DNA of 64,000 nucleotides from Bacteroidota bacterium (GCA_018830105.1 JAHJTC010000004.1:1-64000); one strand, 5' to 3'. Counted from the first letter of the stretch, positions 8,462-17,572 are shown. The notes: a model not told the origin generated them from the sequence alone. Program-made: numbers and translations.

Positions 8462-9319
8462 TTATAGGTTTTTATAATAATAATTTATTGCCTCTTTTGC
8501 TGCATTTTTCCCCAACTCTATCAATTCTTTTGTCCTGTAAAAATCAAAGGTATTTGCCGAATCGTATGGTATATTAATTATCATATCGGGTTTATGTTTC
8601 TCGATGCTCATTTTTGCAATCCTATGTATCATTGCCGATGTAGTACCGCTTAGAAGTGAGTAGTACCCTGCACTGTGCTTGTCACCGGTTATAATTAAGG
8701 TCGATATGGTGTTCATCAACCTGTTTAAGAATCCATTGTTATTATTTGATTCTTTCGGAATATCAGTTTTTTTGTCACCGTACAAATTCACTACTATCAG
8801 CAAATCTCCATTCTTACGAGACACGTATTCAACAGGAATTGGATTCAGAACGCCACCATCAACAAGAATGGTATCAGTGTATTTTACCGGCGTAAAAACT
8901 GCCGGGATTGCAACGGATGCACGGGCAGCCTCATAAAAACTTCCTTTGGTAAAAACTACTTCTTTTTCGTGGAGTATATCAGTAGCAACGGCAGCAAAGG
9001 GGATGGGCATATCTTCAATATTCATATCGGGGATAAATGTCTTCATTTTATCAAAAACCCGCTCACCCTTTAATAAACCATTAGAGGCAATTGTAAAATC
9101 CATAAAGCCCCAGATATCCCTTTTGTTAAAGGAGCTTACCCACTTGGTATATTCCTGTATTTTTCCCATGGCGTAAAGCCCTCCCATAACCGCTCCTATG
9201 GAAGAGCCTGAAACGGATGTAATGGTAAACCCGTGTTTTTCCAGTTCTGAGATAACCCCGATATGGGCAAGACCTCTTGAGCCCCCGCTTGATAATACCA
9301 ATGCTACATTCTGTTTCAT
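8462..9319 (-). CDS. Patatin-like phospholipase, 285 aa
   Basis: A complete patatin fold: oxyanion motif SSGGSRGLAHIG (residues 10-21), nucleophile elbow GSSIG with Ser40, and the DGG motif with Asp154 (VDGGVLNPIP). These form the Ser-Asp dyad of RssA/patatin-type hydrolases. There is no signal peptide, so action on membrane lipids from the cytoplasm is likely. Family members cleave acyl chains from phospholipids. Paired with two acyltransferases in the same operon, it could drive acyl remodelling (removal and re-addition). It is 4-5 nt from both neighbours. Confidence 0.88.
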   Translation of the reverse strand: MKQNVALVLSSGGSRGLAHIGVISELEKHGFTITSVSGSSIGAVMGGLYAMGKIQEYTKWVSSFNKRDIWGFMDFTIASNGLLKGERVFDKMKTFIPDMNIEDMPIPFAAVATDILHEKEVVFTKGSFYEAARASVAIPAVFTPVKYTDTILVDGGVLNPIPVEYVSRKNGDLLIVVNLYGDKKTDIPKESNNNNGFLNRLMNTISTLIITGDKHSAGYYSLLSGTTSAMIHRIAKMSIEKHKPDMIINIPYDSANTFDFYRTKELIELGKNAAKEAINYYYKNL

Positions 9320-9324
9320 ATACT

Positions 9325-9888
9325 CTATACTTTTAATTCAAGTGAAAAATTTTCAGGATATTTTGCGGTAACATCTTTATACATAAGGTTTATTTGTTGC
9401 ATTACGGTTTCAATATTTTCAATATCATCAATTACTCCCTTTATACCAATTTCTTTTTTCTGATAATCCAGATAACTTACTACAATAGGAACTTTCGCTT
9501 TAAATGCAATATAATAGAAGCCCTTATTCCACTTGATAACTTTTTTTCTTGTCCCTTCCGGCGAAATAATTGCATGTACGGATTGAGATTCTTGAATTAT
9601 TTTAGAAATCTTGCAAATAGTATTTTCACCTTTTACACTGCGAACTGCAACAGAACCATACCATTTCATTAAGATATTCATCGGAAAAAAGAAAAGTTCT
9701 TTTTTTGATAAAATGATATGGTTAATGCTTATCTCATTTAGAAATAATTTGCCATACAAAGAATCGTAATAACTAGTATGCGGTGCAAAAATGATAACAC
9801 ATTTATTAAGGGTTGGAAAATCACCGACAATTTTCCAACCCAAAACTTTTGTCAAAATGTACCCTGAAATGGTTTTCATTCTCAACAA
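9325..9888 (-). CDS. 1-acyl-glycerol-3-phosphate acyltransferase-like, 187 aa
   Basis: A short PlsC-like enzyme with HX4D (PHTSYYD, His37 and Asp42) and SPEGTRKK as the substrate-binding motif, then KGFYYIAFKAKVPIV. It is clearly paralogous to the gene at 55667-56248 in the same window (shared APHTS, PEGTRK, KGFYYIA, ARYPENFN-type end). It lacks long hydrophobic helices. It probably acylates a lysolipid at the inner membrane. It sits 4 nt from the LolA-like gene and 5 nt from the patatin gene in one operon. The start at 9888 gives MLRMKT; the second Met (9879) is equally possible. Confidence 0.82.
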   Translation of the reverse strand: MLRMKTISGYILTKVLGWKIVGDFPTLNKCVIIFAPHTSYYDSLYGKLFLNEISINHIILSKKELFFFPMNILMKWYGSVAVRSVKGENTICKISKIIQESQSVHAIISPEGTRKKVIKWNKGFYYIAFKAKVPIVVSYLDYQKKEIGIKGVIDDIENIETVMQQINLMYKDVTAKYPENFSLELKV

Positions 9889-9892
9889 CCAA

Positions 9893-10630
9893 TTATTGTT
9901 TTAGCTTCCTAACAGTAAAATCATCGTCTGTCAACCCCGTGTCGTATTTCACATCCGACATCTGCATTTTGGTTTTGTGGTTTTTCTTTAAATCAGTCAT
10001 TTCAATTTCAGCGGCATTCCAATAATTGCCAATCTTTTTGAAAGTGTATTTTGCTTCTTTTATTTTGGTGTTTCCCTTGTCGTAATATTCCATTGATACG
10101 GGATAATAATCTGTTTTATTTACCTGTACCATTACTTTTGAATAATCCGATTTACCACCGATAGGAGTTAATTCCAATACATATACATTGCCTTCAGTTT
10201 TTACTAATTTTGGGGTGTACTTTATCGAGAATAGCACAGACTCCATATCGTCATAAGAAAAATCGGTACCTGCAAAGTTTTGATTTTTAGCGCTGGTTGC
10301 AATTCTCCTTTCTTTTCCAAAGGCAGGTAAATACAAATACATCACATCATCGGGCAATGATAAAACGGAGATTCCGGCTTGTGAGGCAGGGGAAGTAAAA
10401 CGAAATATACGCTTGTCGTTACCTTTCTGTTGTACAGTGGCTTCACGGATTTCCTCTTTCCCATTTTTGTCAATCAGAATAATTTTATTTTTCCCTGTCA
10501 TGTCTTTGGGAGAGTACATCACATCGTCCATTTTTTTAAGGATTGTACTTGCGTCTTGCGCATTGGCAGAAAAAATACCTCCTGCTACGATAATAGCGGT
10601 CATTACCGCTGTTTTAATTCTTGATTTCAT
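9893..10630 (-). CDS. Periplasmic LolA-like outer-membrane lipoprotein-sorting protein
   Basis: A 245-aa secreted protein with a signal peptide (about 1-24, ending SANAQ). The mature part has strand patterns and motifs (DMTGKNKIILIDKNG, FRFTSPASQAGIS, MYLYLPAFGKERRI, DFSYDDM) that match the LolA-like family regularly encoded beside MMPL/RND proteins. LolA-fold proteins carry lipids or lipoprotein acyl chains across the periplasm in a hydrophobic half-barrel. Here it would plausibly shuttle a hydrophobic substrate between the upstream RND protein and the barrel at the end of the operon. This is not the housekeeping LolA. Confidence 0.85.
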   Translation of the reverse strand: MKSRIKTAVMTAIIVAGGIFSANAQDASTILKKMDDVMYSPKDMTGKNKIILIDKNGKEEIREATVQQKGNDKRIFRFTSPASQAGISVLSLPDDVMYLYLPAFGKERRIATSAKNQNFAGTDFSYDDMESVLFSIKYTPKLVKTEGNVYVLELTPIGGKSDYSKVMVQVNKTDYYPVSMEYYDKGNTKIKEAKYTFKKIGNYWNAAEIEMTDLKKNHKTKMQMSDVKYDTGLTDDDFTVRKLKQ

Positions 10631-10648
10631 ACTTTTTATTTTTAATTG

Positions 10649-12907
10649 TTAATGATTATTTGCTATTATTTTACGTTTCCTGTTCACAAGGATTAAAATA
10701 ACCGGTAATAGCGTTAAAGCCCCAAACCCGGAGCCAAACATGCTTATGGCAACCAGTAAGCCGAAATTTTGCAAGGGCACGATTTGCGAAAACAGAAGCA
10801 CTAAAAATCCGGCTGATACCGATATGACATTGATAATTACAGCCTTCCCACTTAGCAATATGGTTTCTTCTATGGCTTTTTCAGCATCCCCGTGGCTTAT
10901 CAAATGCTTATTGAAACCGGTTATAACATGAATGGAATAATCGATGCCTATACCCAAGGCAATGCTGGCCACAAGTACAGTTGCAATATCGAGGGGGATA
11001 CCTGTGATACCCATGAACCCGAATAATACAATAATAGTGGCAACAACGGGTATGGCGGCAAAAATCCCTTTTGAAGCGGAGCGCAATATCAAGCCCACAA
11101 TAAGTACAACCATAATAATGGCTATCAACAAACTGTTATACTGGCTATTTATCAAACTACTGTTGAGCTTAACATACACAGAAGGCATCCCGGTCAATTC
11201 AATTTTACAATGTTCGTTTGGGTTATCCTCGATGAACCGGTTCATTTTTGCAGTAAACACCTCAAGTTCTTTACTGTCAACCGATGCAAATTTCGATTGG
11301 ATAATTCCTTTGGTTAGGTCATTGTTCACTAGTTGGGGCATAACCTCCTGCCCATCGAGCAGAAACCATAATTGTTCAATTTTTGCCTTGTCATCGGGAA
11401 TTTTTTTACCCTCGCCCATGGCATCGTTCATTTGTTCAATCAAGTCTGCTACCGACTGTGTTATTTCAATATTCGGGTCCTCCTTCATGAAATGTTCGGT
11501 ACTAATCATCATCTTCAGCACCTCTGGACTTTGCATATCTCCTTCAAAAACAACAAATACCGGTAACGAGCCGCCAAATTTTTTCTGCATAACATCCTCT
11601 GCAATCCTTGTTGGATTATCTTTCTTAAAATAGTCGGCCATGTTAACGCTGGTTTTTATCAACATTAGGCCACCAATGCATAACATTAGCAGAACTCCCC
11701 AACCTGTAAGTGTATATTTGGGATGTTTAAACAGAAATTTTACCAAGGGCAGTAGAATTTTGTGAGTTAATATGGTTTGCTTTTCTTCGGATTCAATAGC
11801 TGTTTTTTTGCCATACATTGAAAGTCCAGAGATAAGTGCGGGAACAAAAAATAGGGATAGTATTAAAGCGATTAATGTACCAACCGCAGTAAATATTCCG
11901 AAGTCTTTAATCATGGTGAGGTATGCCCCAAAAACAAATGATACAAATCCAATGGCAGTGGTTACTGCTGCCAGTATTACAGGAATCAGAATATATCTAA
12001 GTGCTTGAACTAATGCCTGTTTTCTGTCTGCAAGTTTATTGTGGTTAATACTATTGAGCACATGAATTGTATAAGCACTTCCTACAGCAAGCAGCACAAC
12101 CGGAATTATATTTGAGATAATTGTCAACTCATACCCGGTTACTGCCATTAAGCCCATTGTCCAAATAACGGCCAAACCTGCTATGAGCAACGGCAACAAT
12201 ACCCCTCTAAAAGATTTAAAACTCAACAATAAAATAATGGCTATTACGAGGAAAACGATGGGAACAAGCCATACAATATCCGAAACAATCAAATCGTTAA
12301 TGTCGTTCATCATCATGGGGAGACCGCCAAAATAAGTTGTCTCGGGCAAATCCAATGCTTCAATTTTATCCTTAATTTCTTTTGCAACAGCCTGTTTATC
12401 TCCCTCGGGGAGAAGTGTAAACATTATTGCGGTTGCCGTTCCATCCTCTGAAACAATAGCTCCCCTGTACATCTCTTTGGAGAAAACATAGTTTTTCAGG
12501 CTGTCTAACTGCGATTGCTCAACGGGCAAATCATACTCATCAACCAGCTTGCCGATTTCAATACCCCATTCAGAGCTTTTGATATCGAGAATATTGGTTA
12601 AGCTTGTAACGGTTGAAACCCCACTGGTATATTTTATGCTATCGGTAATTTGCTTTATATGCTGAATGACTTCTGCTTTAAAAACATCATTTGTTTCCAA
12701 CACAATCATTCCCATATCATTTCCGCCAAACTGTGTTCCTATCTCCTTGTACAACCGGGCAACAGGGTCATCATCGGGCAAAGAGCTTATTATATCAGCG
12801 TTTATATGCAAGTCTTTTGCCTGATAACTAAAGAATACGGTTAAACCTACAACGGCTATAATTATAAGCCATTTAAATTTCACTATGCCATCTGCGAATC
12901 TGTTCAT
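10649..12907 (-). CDS. RND-superfamily (MMPL-like) transporter, 752 aa
   Basis: A two-fold pseudo-symmetric RND protein: TM1 at about 13-30, a large periplasmic loop (about 35-200), five or more helices (about 208-365), then a second TM at about 398-415, a second loop (about 420-600) and a final helix cluster (about 605-745). Conserved helices include IVWLVPIVFLVIAIILLLSF and VASIALGIGIDYSIHVITGF, the latter with the GxxxDYS-type relay motif of MMPL proteins. This subgroup moves hydrophobic molecules without a canonical membrane-fusion subunit. The neighbours (LolA-like, barrel, acyltransferases) imply a lipid or lipid-like substrate. It is the first structural gene after tetR. Confidence 0.88.
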   Translation of the reverse strand: MNRFADGIVKFKWLIIIAVVGLTVFFSYQAKDLHINADIISSLPDDDPVARLYKEIGTQFGGNDMGMIVLETNDVFKAEVIQHIKQITDSIKYTSGVSTVTSLTNILDIKSSEWGIEIGKLVDEYDLPVEQSQLDSLKNYVFSKEMYRGAIVSEDGTATAIMFTLLPEGDKQAVAKEIKDKIEALDLPETTYFGGLPMMMNDINDLIVSDIVWLVPIVFLVIAIILLLSFKSFRGVLLPLLIAGLAVIWTMGLMAVTGYELTIISNIIPVVLLAVGSAYTIHVLNSINHNKLADRKQALVQALRYILIPVILAAVTTAIGFVSFVFGAYLTMIKDFGIFTAVGTLIALILSLFFVPALISGLSMYGKKTAIESEEKQTILTHKILLPLVKFLFKHPKYTLTGWGVLLMLCIGGLMLIKTSVNMADYFKKDNPTRIAEDVMQKKFGGSLPVFVVFEGDMQSPEVLKMMISTEHFMKEDPNIEITQSVADLIEQMNDAMGEGKKIPDDKAKIEQLWFLLDGQEVMPQLVNNDLTKGIIQSKFASVDSKELEVFTAKMNRFIEDNPNEHCKIELTGMPSVYVKLNSSLINSQYNSLLIAIIMVVLIVGLILRSASKGIFAAIPVVATIIVLFGFMGITGIPLDIATVLVASIALGIGIDYSIHVITGFNKHLISHGDAEKAIEETILLSGKAVIINVISVSAGFLVLLFSQIVPLQNFGLLVAISMFGSGFGALTLLPVILILVNRKRKIIANNH

Positions 12908-12971
12908 ATTTTGTTGTTTTAAAATTAATTATACTTAAATCGTTTTATAGTCAGTTTTAGTGCAAAAAAAA

Positions 12972-13553
12972 TTATCGAGATAAACCTTTTGTGAGTATTC
13001 CAATTAAACCTTCAAAATGAGGAGCGTATTTCACATATTTGTTCTGTAGAAAAAAGGGTATCTCAAGCCCTTTTATAACCATAATGAATACGTCTAACAA
13101 AACATCAATATCTCCAATAATAGCAAATTCACCCCTCTCAACACCTTGAAGGATTAACTTTTTCAGGTTTTCTTTTTCCCATGCATCTAATTCAGTCCGT
13201 AAATCATCAATGAAATGAAAATGTTCAAAAAAATCAGCTTTTAGCGTTTCATGATAATTTGCAGCAGAATTTAGAATCTCCATTCTTTTAACGAGATATT
13301 TTTTTACCTTTTCCGTAGAAGTCAAATCAGGATTATTAACAATAAAAGACAGCTGATTTTTCAGGTTTATCATTTCAATTGATACTACCTCCCTAAATAA
13401 ATCCTCCTTGCTTGCAAAATGATAATATAAGGAACCTTTGGCTTTCCTCGCAATTTTAGCGATTTCATCCATTGAAGTTTTATGGAACCCAAAGCGACTG
13501 AATAGCTTATTCGCAACGCTTAAAATTGATTCTTTGGTATTATCAATGCTCAT
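12972..13553 (-). CDS. TetR-family transcriptional regulator, 193 aa
   Basis: The N-terminal HTH (about 10-56) reads FSRFGFHKTSMDEIAKIARK then GSLYYHFASKEDLF, a standard TetR DNA-binding domain. The C-terminal all-helical part is the ligand pocket and dimer interface and resembles regulators of fatty-acid or efflux genes only in general. It is the first gene of the operon, 64 bp ahead of the RND gene. A palindromic candidate operator (13560-13588) lies just before its start, suggesting autoregulation and ligand-induced expression of the operon. Confidence 0.9.
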   Translation of the reverse strand: MSIDNTKESILSVANKLFSRFGFHKTSMDEIAKIARKAKGSLYYHFASKEDLFREVVSIEMINLKNQLSFIVNNPDLTSTEKVKKYLVKRMEILNSAANYHETLKADFFEHFHFIDDLRTELDAWEKENLKKLILQGVERGEFAIIGDIDVLLDVFIMVIKGLEIPFFLQNKYVKYAPHFEGLIGILTKGLSR

Positions 13554-13559
13554 ATCAAA

Positions 13560-13588
13560 TTTGTACTAAAATTGTTTTACGGTACAAA
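13560..13588 (-). promoter_or_regulatory. Candidate TetR operator upstream of the tetR gene
   Basis: The arms TTTGTAC and GTACAAA are perfect inverted repeats separated by TAAAA...TTTTA, which also pair with a 2-nt offset. It begins 7 bp before the tetR start codon. On the minus strand the TTTG of one arm forms part of an AATCTTTG sequence close to the Bacteroidota -7 consensus TAnnTTTG, so a bound repressor would cover the promoter. Binding itself is inferred from position and symmetry. Confidence 0.5.
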
Positions 13589-13670
13589 GATTGATATATT
13601 TTTCTATAATCCAATCTTTTTTTTGCATAAATTAACGAATGTTTTATCGTAGCAGTAGTGTGGTGGGAAG

Positions 13671-13732
13671 ATTGCACTCTTTTGCAAATTTTGGTTTACG
13701 TGCGGCTGGTGCGATTTGCAAATGTGTGCAAT
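13671..13732. repeat. Family (ii) covarying hairpin, copy D
   Basis: ATTGCAC-TCT-TTTGCAAAT ... ATTTGCAAA-TGT-GTGCAAT: a 7-bp outer stem unlike that of any other copy, with a paired inner stem and the conserved TCT/TGT internal loop. It lies about 118 bp upstream of the tetR start, bounding the operon on its 5' side. Confidence 0.7.
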
Positions 13733-13888
13733 GTGGGTTGGGGTTTCATTTCATTTTCTTTTGAGCGTCGGAAAAAAACAAAATAAATTCCATCAAATTA
13801 GCACTGTCCTGTCAAAAAGCTAAATCCTTTCTTATTTCAATTTTGTCGTTATCGTAACTAGCTGTCGGGTTGTCTTTTTTTACACTTG

Positions 13889-14024
13889 TTGCCAACGGTT
13901 GGCGGTATGAAACGTTGGGGATTGCGGGCTACTATCCTGTCGAGTTACAACGAACTTGATGCGGGGTAGGACGCTCGCATAACCACCTAAGCCCCAATGT
14001 TTTATACCGCTTGTTACCGCCTGG
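13889..14024. repeat. Family (i) attC-like palindrome, copy D
   Basis: The left arm (TTGCCAACGGTTGGCGGTATG, then ACGTTGGGG) pairs with the right arm (CCCCAATGTTTTATACCGC, then TTGTTACCGCC). Between them lies CCTGTCGAGTTAC, the central motif shared with copies C and E. Same orientation as the other copies. The stop of the cation transporter gene (14037) is 12 bp to the right. Confidence 0.65.
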
Positions 14025-14036
14025 TGTTTTTCCAAT

Positions 14037-15035
14037 TTAACTGTTTTCCATTTTTTCTTTTGTAAATTTGTTCAAATCAAAATTTAATTGAGTTACAAAG
14101 TCAGTGGTTCTTTCCTTACAATCTGCTCTTTTACAATACTTACAGTATTTCTTAAAACATTCATCTGTGTGCAAATTAAAAACAATGTCTTCTTGGAAAT
14201 TTGAAACTAATAAGTTCTTTAATTTTTCTCCTTCTTCATGAGCATCTGATAAATACAAATTCCAAGGTAAAACCAAATCACAATTTATATGATATACATT
14301 ACCGTATTTAATAAGTTTAAAATTGTGGATATCAATCCATTCATCAGGCTTGTTGCTTTCAATTATTTTCCCGAATTGCTCAATCAATTTAAAATCTGCT
14401 TCGTCCATTAGATGCGAAGAGGTTTCTTTAAGTATTTTCAAGCCAGTTATTACTATAATAGTCCCGAAAATCAAGGCTATCAAACTGTCTAACCATGCTA
14501 ATTTTGTATAGTACAGTAAAACTAATCCAATCACTAATCCAATTGATGAATAAGTATCGGAGTGTAAGTGTTTTCCACCTGATATTAAAGCAATTGAATT
14601 GTTTTTTTTGCCAATTTTTATACTGTACCAACCAATTAAATAATTTAACAAACCTGCAATGGCAACAATAATAATTCCTATATCCAATTGCGAAACTTCC
14701 GCTGGGATAAAAAGTCGTTTAATTGCTTCAAAAATGATTATTATTCCAGCAATAATAATTAAAAAACCTTCGACTGATGCAGATAAAAACTCGGCTTTAC
14801 CATGTCCGAACGGATGGTCTTCGTCTTTAGGTTTTAATGAAACATAAACAGCGTACAGAGTAATAAATCCAGTTGTCACATTTACTGTACTTTCAAGAGC
14901 ATCTGTTAATATACCTACTGAATTGGTCAAAAAGTAGGCAATTAATTTTCCAATAAATATTAGAACTGATGAAATTGCAATAATTCGTTGAACCTTGAAT
15001 TTTAAATTCTTTTGAGATTTTTCAAGTACTATCAT
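14037..15035 (-). CDS. Cation diffusion facilitator (CDF) transporter, 332 aa
   Basis: Six membrane helices occupy about residues 15-205. The CDF landmarks are LTDALESTVN in TM2 (metal site with Asp/Glu rather than the common HxxxD), the highly conserved HPFGHGKAEFLS loop, and HLHSDTYSSIG in TM5. A cytoplasmic ferredoxin-like domain follows. The C-terminal tail is unusually Cys-rich (ECFKKYCKYCKRADCKER), possibly an extra metal-sensing site. CDF proteins export divalent metals such as Zn, Co or Fe by proton exchange; the metal cannot be fixed from the sequence. It ends a four-gene block between palindromes D and E. Confidence 0.88.
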   Translation of the reverse strand: MIVLEKSQKNLKFKVQRIIAISSVLIFIGKLIAYFLTNSVGILTDALESTVNVTTGFITLYAVYVSLKPKDEDHPFGHGKAEFLSASVEGFLIIIAGIIIIFEAIKRLFIPAEVSQLDIGIIIVAIAGLLNYLIGWYSIKIGKKNNSIALISGGKHLHSDTYSSIGLVIGLVLLYYTKLAWLDSLIALIFGTIIVITGLKILKETSSHLMDEADFKLIEQFGKIIESNKPDEWIDIHNFKLIKYGNVYHINCDLVLPWNLYLSDAHEEGEKLKNLLVSNFQEDIVFNLHTDECFKKYCKYCKRADCKERTTDFVTQLNFDLNKFTKEKMENS

Positions 15036-15169
15036 TCAATCAAAATTTTATCGAAATTGTTTACACTTTTTTTTTCGTTTTCATCTTCTTATTCAGATAA
15101 AGAGTAAAATAAAGCAAATTAATACAATTACTTGATAATATAATTTCATAATTGTTGTGTCTTTTTTAT

Positions 15170-15886
15170 TTAATCATCATCATGTTCTTTGTATTCATCT
15201 TGTTTTTCCTCATACTGGATTTTCTTTTTTTCACTTCTGTTTTCTGTTGGTAAGCTCATGCCAAAATAAAAAGCAAAAAATGGGACAATTAACCAAAGTG
15301 TTGAAAATGTAAATTGAAATATATTTTCTTTTAAGCTTTTCTTTTCAGCCAATTTGTTGACTTTTAATATTGATAGTAATATTTTCGTTTTTGCAAGAAA
15401 AATAATATCATAAATAATACCAACTACATGAATGCCAATCAATATTAAAAACAAGTTAGCCAGAATTTCATGTGCTTCTTCAACAAAGTTTTCACTTAAG
15501 TTTAGGTTGATAAGTGAATTGCTCTCTATCGAATACAAGATAAAACCCGATAAACTACAAAGTAAGCCAACTATCAATATGCAAAGCATCACAATAGAAG
15601 CTAACGGATTACTAATGTATTTGGCTTTCCCCTTTTTAAATAAGTTTACAAGAGAGGCTGTTTGATTTTTAATACCTATCAAAAAAACCTTGTAACTGGC
15701 CCATTTCGGACCAACAAAACCATAAATAATACGAAACATAATCAATGCGCCCACAAAAAGCCCAAAGGCATAATGCACATTTTCGTTTCTATCAAAGTCT
15801 TCAGAAATATAAGCTGCGGTAAATCCTATGGCTAAAAACCAATGGAAGATACTTTTTATGGATAAAGTAGAAATTTTTGTATTCAT
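15170..15886 (-). CDS. Cytochrome b561-family membrane protein, 238 aa
   Basis: Four main hydrophobic helices with paired histidines at haem-ligand positions: FHWFLA (His15), NVHYAFG (His38), EEAHEILAN and LIGIHVVGI. This is the pattern of cytochrome b561 / Ni-Fe-hydrogenase b-type subunits, which pass electrons in the inner membrane. The C terminus is highly charged and ends EYKEHDDD, a His/Asp-rich tail that could bind metal. There is no hydrogenase nearby. Its place beside a CDF transporter suggests a link to metal handling or redox of a transported metal, which is inference. Confidence 0.78.
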   Translation of the reverse strand: MNTKISTLSIKSIFHWFLAIGFTAAYISEDFDRNENVHYAFGLFVGALIMFRIIYGFVGPKWASYKVFLIGIKNQTASLVNLFKKGKAKYISNPLASIVMLCILIVGLLCSLSGFILYSIESNSLINLNLSENFVEEAHEILANLFLILIGIHVVGIIYDIIFLAKTKILLSILKVNKLAEKKSLKENIFQFTFSTLWLIVPFFAFYFGMSLPTENRSEKKKIQYEEKQDEYKEHDDD

Positions 15887-16064
15887 AAATTTAGTATTTT
15901 TTTGTTTGCATTTAAACGAGTTTCGCTTTCAAGTTTATATTTATTACAAATATTCAATTTGTCACTTATGTATAGGCGGAGCATCTAATTTATGTTTGCT
16001 CTGCCTTGCCAATAATAGCAAAGTCAATCCAACTTGAAGCGAATTTGTGTTAGTTATTAAAGCT

Positions 16065-16673
16065 TTATCGGAATAGCCCAAATTTTAGTCCTATACACCC
16101 AGTCAGTCCTGAAATATCAGATTGATTGAAGTTCCTGTAATTCATTTGGCTGACAATACGGTAGCCTACTCCAACATTAAATCGAACATACTTATGCAAG
16201 TTGACCTCTAATAATGCCGCAGGTTCAATTTCTAAGAAATTAGCTTCTCCAAGTCCAGTAAAACCGCTTTCATTGTCCATTTCTACCTCACCATAACCAA
16301 TATATAAAGGAAATGTTACATGTATTACCTTTTTGGAAAGTAACGTGTATTCGGTAAAGCCACCCACAGTCCAGTAGTCCATATATAAATTTGGGACTGT
16401 TTCACTTTGTGGTCTGATATCATTCATAGAAGTTTTGAAGTAGCCACCTATTAAAAACTTGTCATTAATACTTAACCCACCGCGAAGATTAAGAAGCAAG
16501 CTATTAAAACCGTCCATTTGAGTTATACCAACAGCAGGTGAAACAAAAAAACCGAATTCTTTTGGATTATTACCAAATAAAGTTTTGGTCTCTATATTAC
16601 TTTGAGCTGTTAGTTTGCTTTGTAAAAACACAAAGCAAATTAATAAAAGGATTGAAGTTATATTCTTATTCAT
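16065..16673 (-). CDS. Small outer-membrane beta-barrel protein, 202 aa
   Basis: A signal peptide (about 1-23, ending KLTAQ) is followed by alternating short beta strands with glycine-aromatic ends (FGFFVSPAVGITQMDG, YWTVGGFTEYTLL, FPLYIGYGEVEM, VRFNVGVGYRIV) and the C-terminal LKFGLFR. The length fits an eight-strand barrel. No specific family is recognised. It lies in the D-E block between a cytochrome b561 gene and a small His-rich protein. Role unknown. Confidence 0.7.
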   Translation of the reverse strand: MNKNITSILLLICFVFLQSKLTAQSNIETKTLFGNNPKEFGFFVSPAVGITQMDGFNSLLLNLRGGLSINDKFLIGGYFKTSMNDIRPQSETVPNLYMDYWTVGGFTEYTLLSKKVIHVTFPLYIGYGEVEMDNESGFTGLGEANFLEIEPAALLEVNLHKYVRFNVGVGYRIVSQMNYRNFNQSDISGLTGCIGLKFGLFR

Positions 16674-16777
16674 TTTATATTTTTTTATTGTTATTAAAAT
16701 TAAACCACAACAGTTCTACAATCAAAACTGATGTTATTAGTTTGATGTCTATTTTAAAAATAGAAATGTGGGAGAAT

Positions 16778-17224
16778 TTAAATAATAGGAGGCGCCCGTA
16801 ATCCAACTAAATTATTTAGAATTTGTTCAGGAAAAAATATAAAAGGAGGGATTGGACTTATGTCATATGCGGTGACAAATGAAGCAAATTTGATATTATC
16901 AAAAATATGAAAGAAAATGAGGCTTTCATCTTCAGAATCTGGAGGTTTAATAGACTGTCTGGAGGTTTTTGATGAAATAAAAACAGCCTTAGTCAATAAA
17001 CAATTTTCAAAGTCACTTTCACGCTTTATGGTGTGTTCATTAGAATGCTTCTGAGTATCGTTATTCTTTTGATAAAGTATGTTTGATTTGCATACTATAC
17101 CATTATGATAGTGATGAGGCACTATGACATGAGCCAACAAAAAAATGTTAGCTGAAAAAATAAAGAATAATGCCACTCTTTTTTTAAGCATAAAAATATT
17201 TTTAATAAAAAACGAAATTTTCAT
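16778..17224 (-). CDS. Small secreted or anchored protein with HHYH motif (DUF6769-like)
   Basis: 148 aa. It has an N-terminal hydrophobic segment (about 18-36) followed at once by VPHHYHNG, and a C-terminal end LRAPPII. The combination 'LAHVIVPHHYH ... LRAPP' matches small Bacteroidota proteins (DUF6769-like) usually found beside metal-efflux genes. The His cluster is a plausible metal ligand. The first gene of the D-E block, it therefore fits with the CDF transporter at the block's end as a metal-response set. Family assignment is from memory of the motif, not from a search. Confidence 0.6.
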   Translation of the reverse strand: MKISFFIKNIFMLKKRVALFFIFSANIFLLAHVIVPHHYHNGIVCKSNILYQKNNDTQKHSNEHTIKRESDFENCLLTKAVFISSKTSRQSIKPPDSEDESLIFFHIFDNIKFASFVTAYDISPIPPFIFFPEQILNNLVGLRAPPII

Positions 17225-17362
17225 TCAATTATTACATCGAGTTAAAAAAATAATTGAATCAATTTGAATATCCGTTATCCGAATTTGTGAATAATTTTGT
17301 TTTTCTGTCCTTACGCAATGGTTTACTTTTCAATTTTACTATGTCGCTGTCTGACTCACACT

Positions 17363-17503
17363 TGGCGGTAACGGTTACGTGTATGGTGTCGTTTGGCGAT
17401 TCGAAGCACAAACCTGTCGAACCGCTACACCGTTTATTAGATGTAACGCCCTTGAAATTAGCACTATCCGACAAATGCACTATACACGATGTTACCGCCT
17501 GGT
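17363..17503. repeat. Family (i) attC-like palindrome, copy E
   Basis: The left arm (TTGGCGGTAACGGTTACGTG, then GTCGTTTGGCGATTCGAAGC) pairs with the right arm (ATCCGACAAATGCACTATAC, then GATGTTACCGCCTGG). The outermost CTTGGCGGTAAC is repeated at copy F, giving direct repeats around the restriction-modification block. The spacer contains ACCTGTCGAACCGC. The orientation is the same as in copies A-D. Confidence 0.65.
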
Positions 17504-17572
17504 GTTCTTTGTATTCCGTCATTTTTCTTTCAATTTGCTACTACTTTCCTGTCTGCCGTGCGTTGGGGTAGG

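Noticed and set aside
10944..11633. 229-aa plus-strand frame opposite the RND gene
   Set aside because: It is the antisense shadow of a clearly conserved transporter with Ser/Ile-rich nonsense composition.
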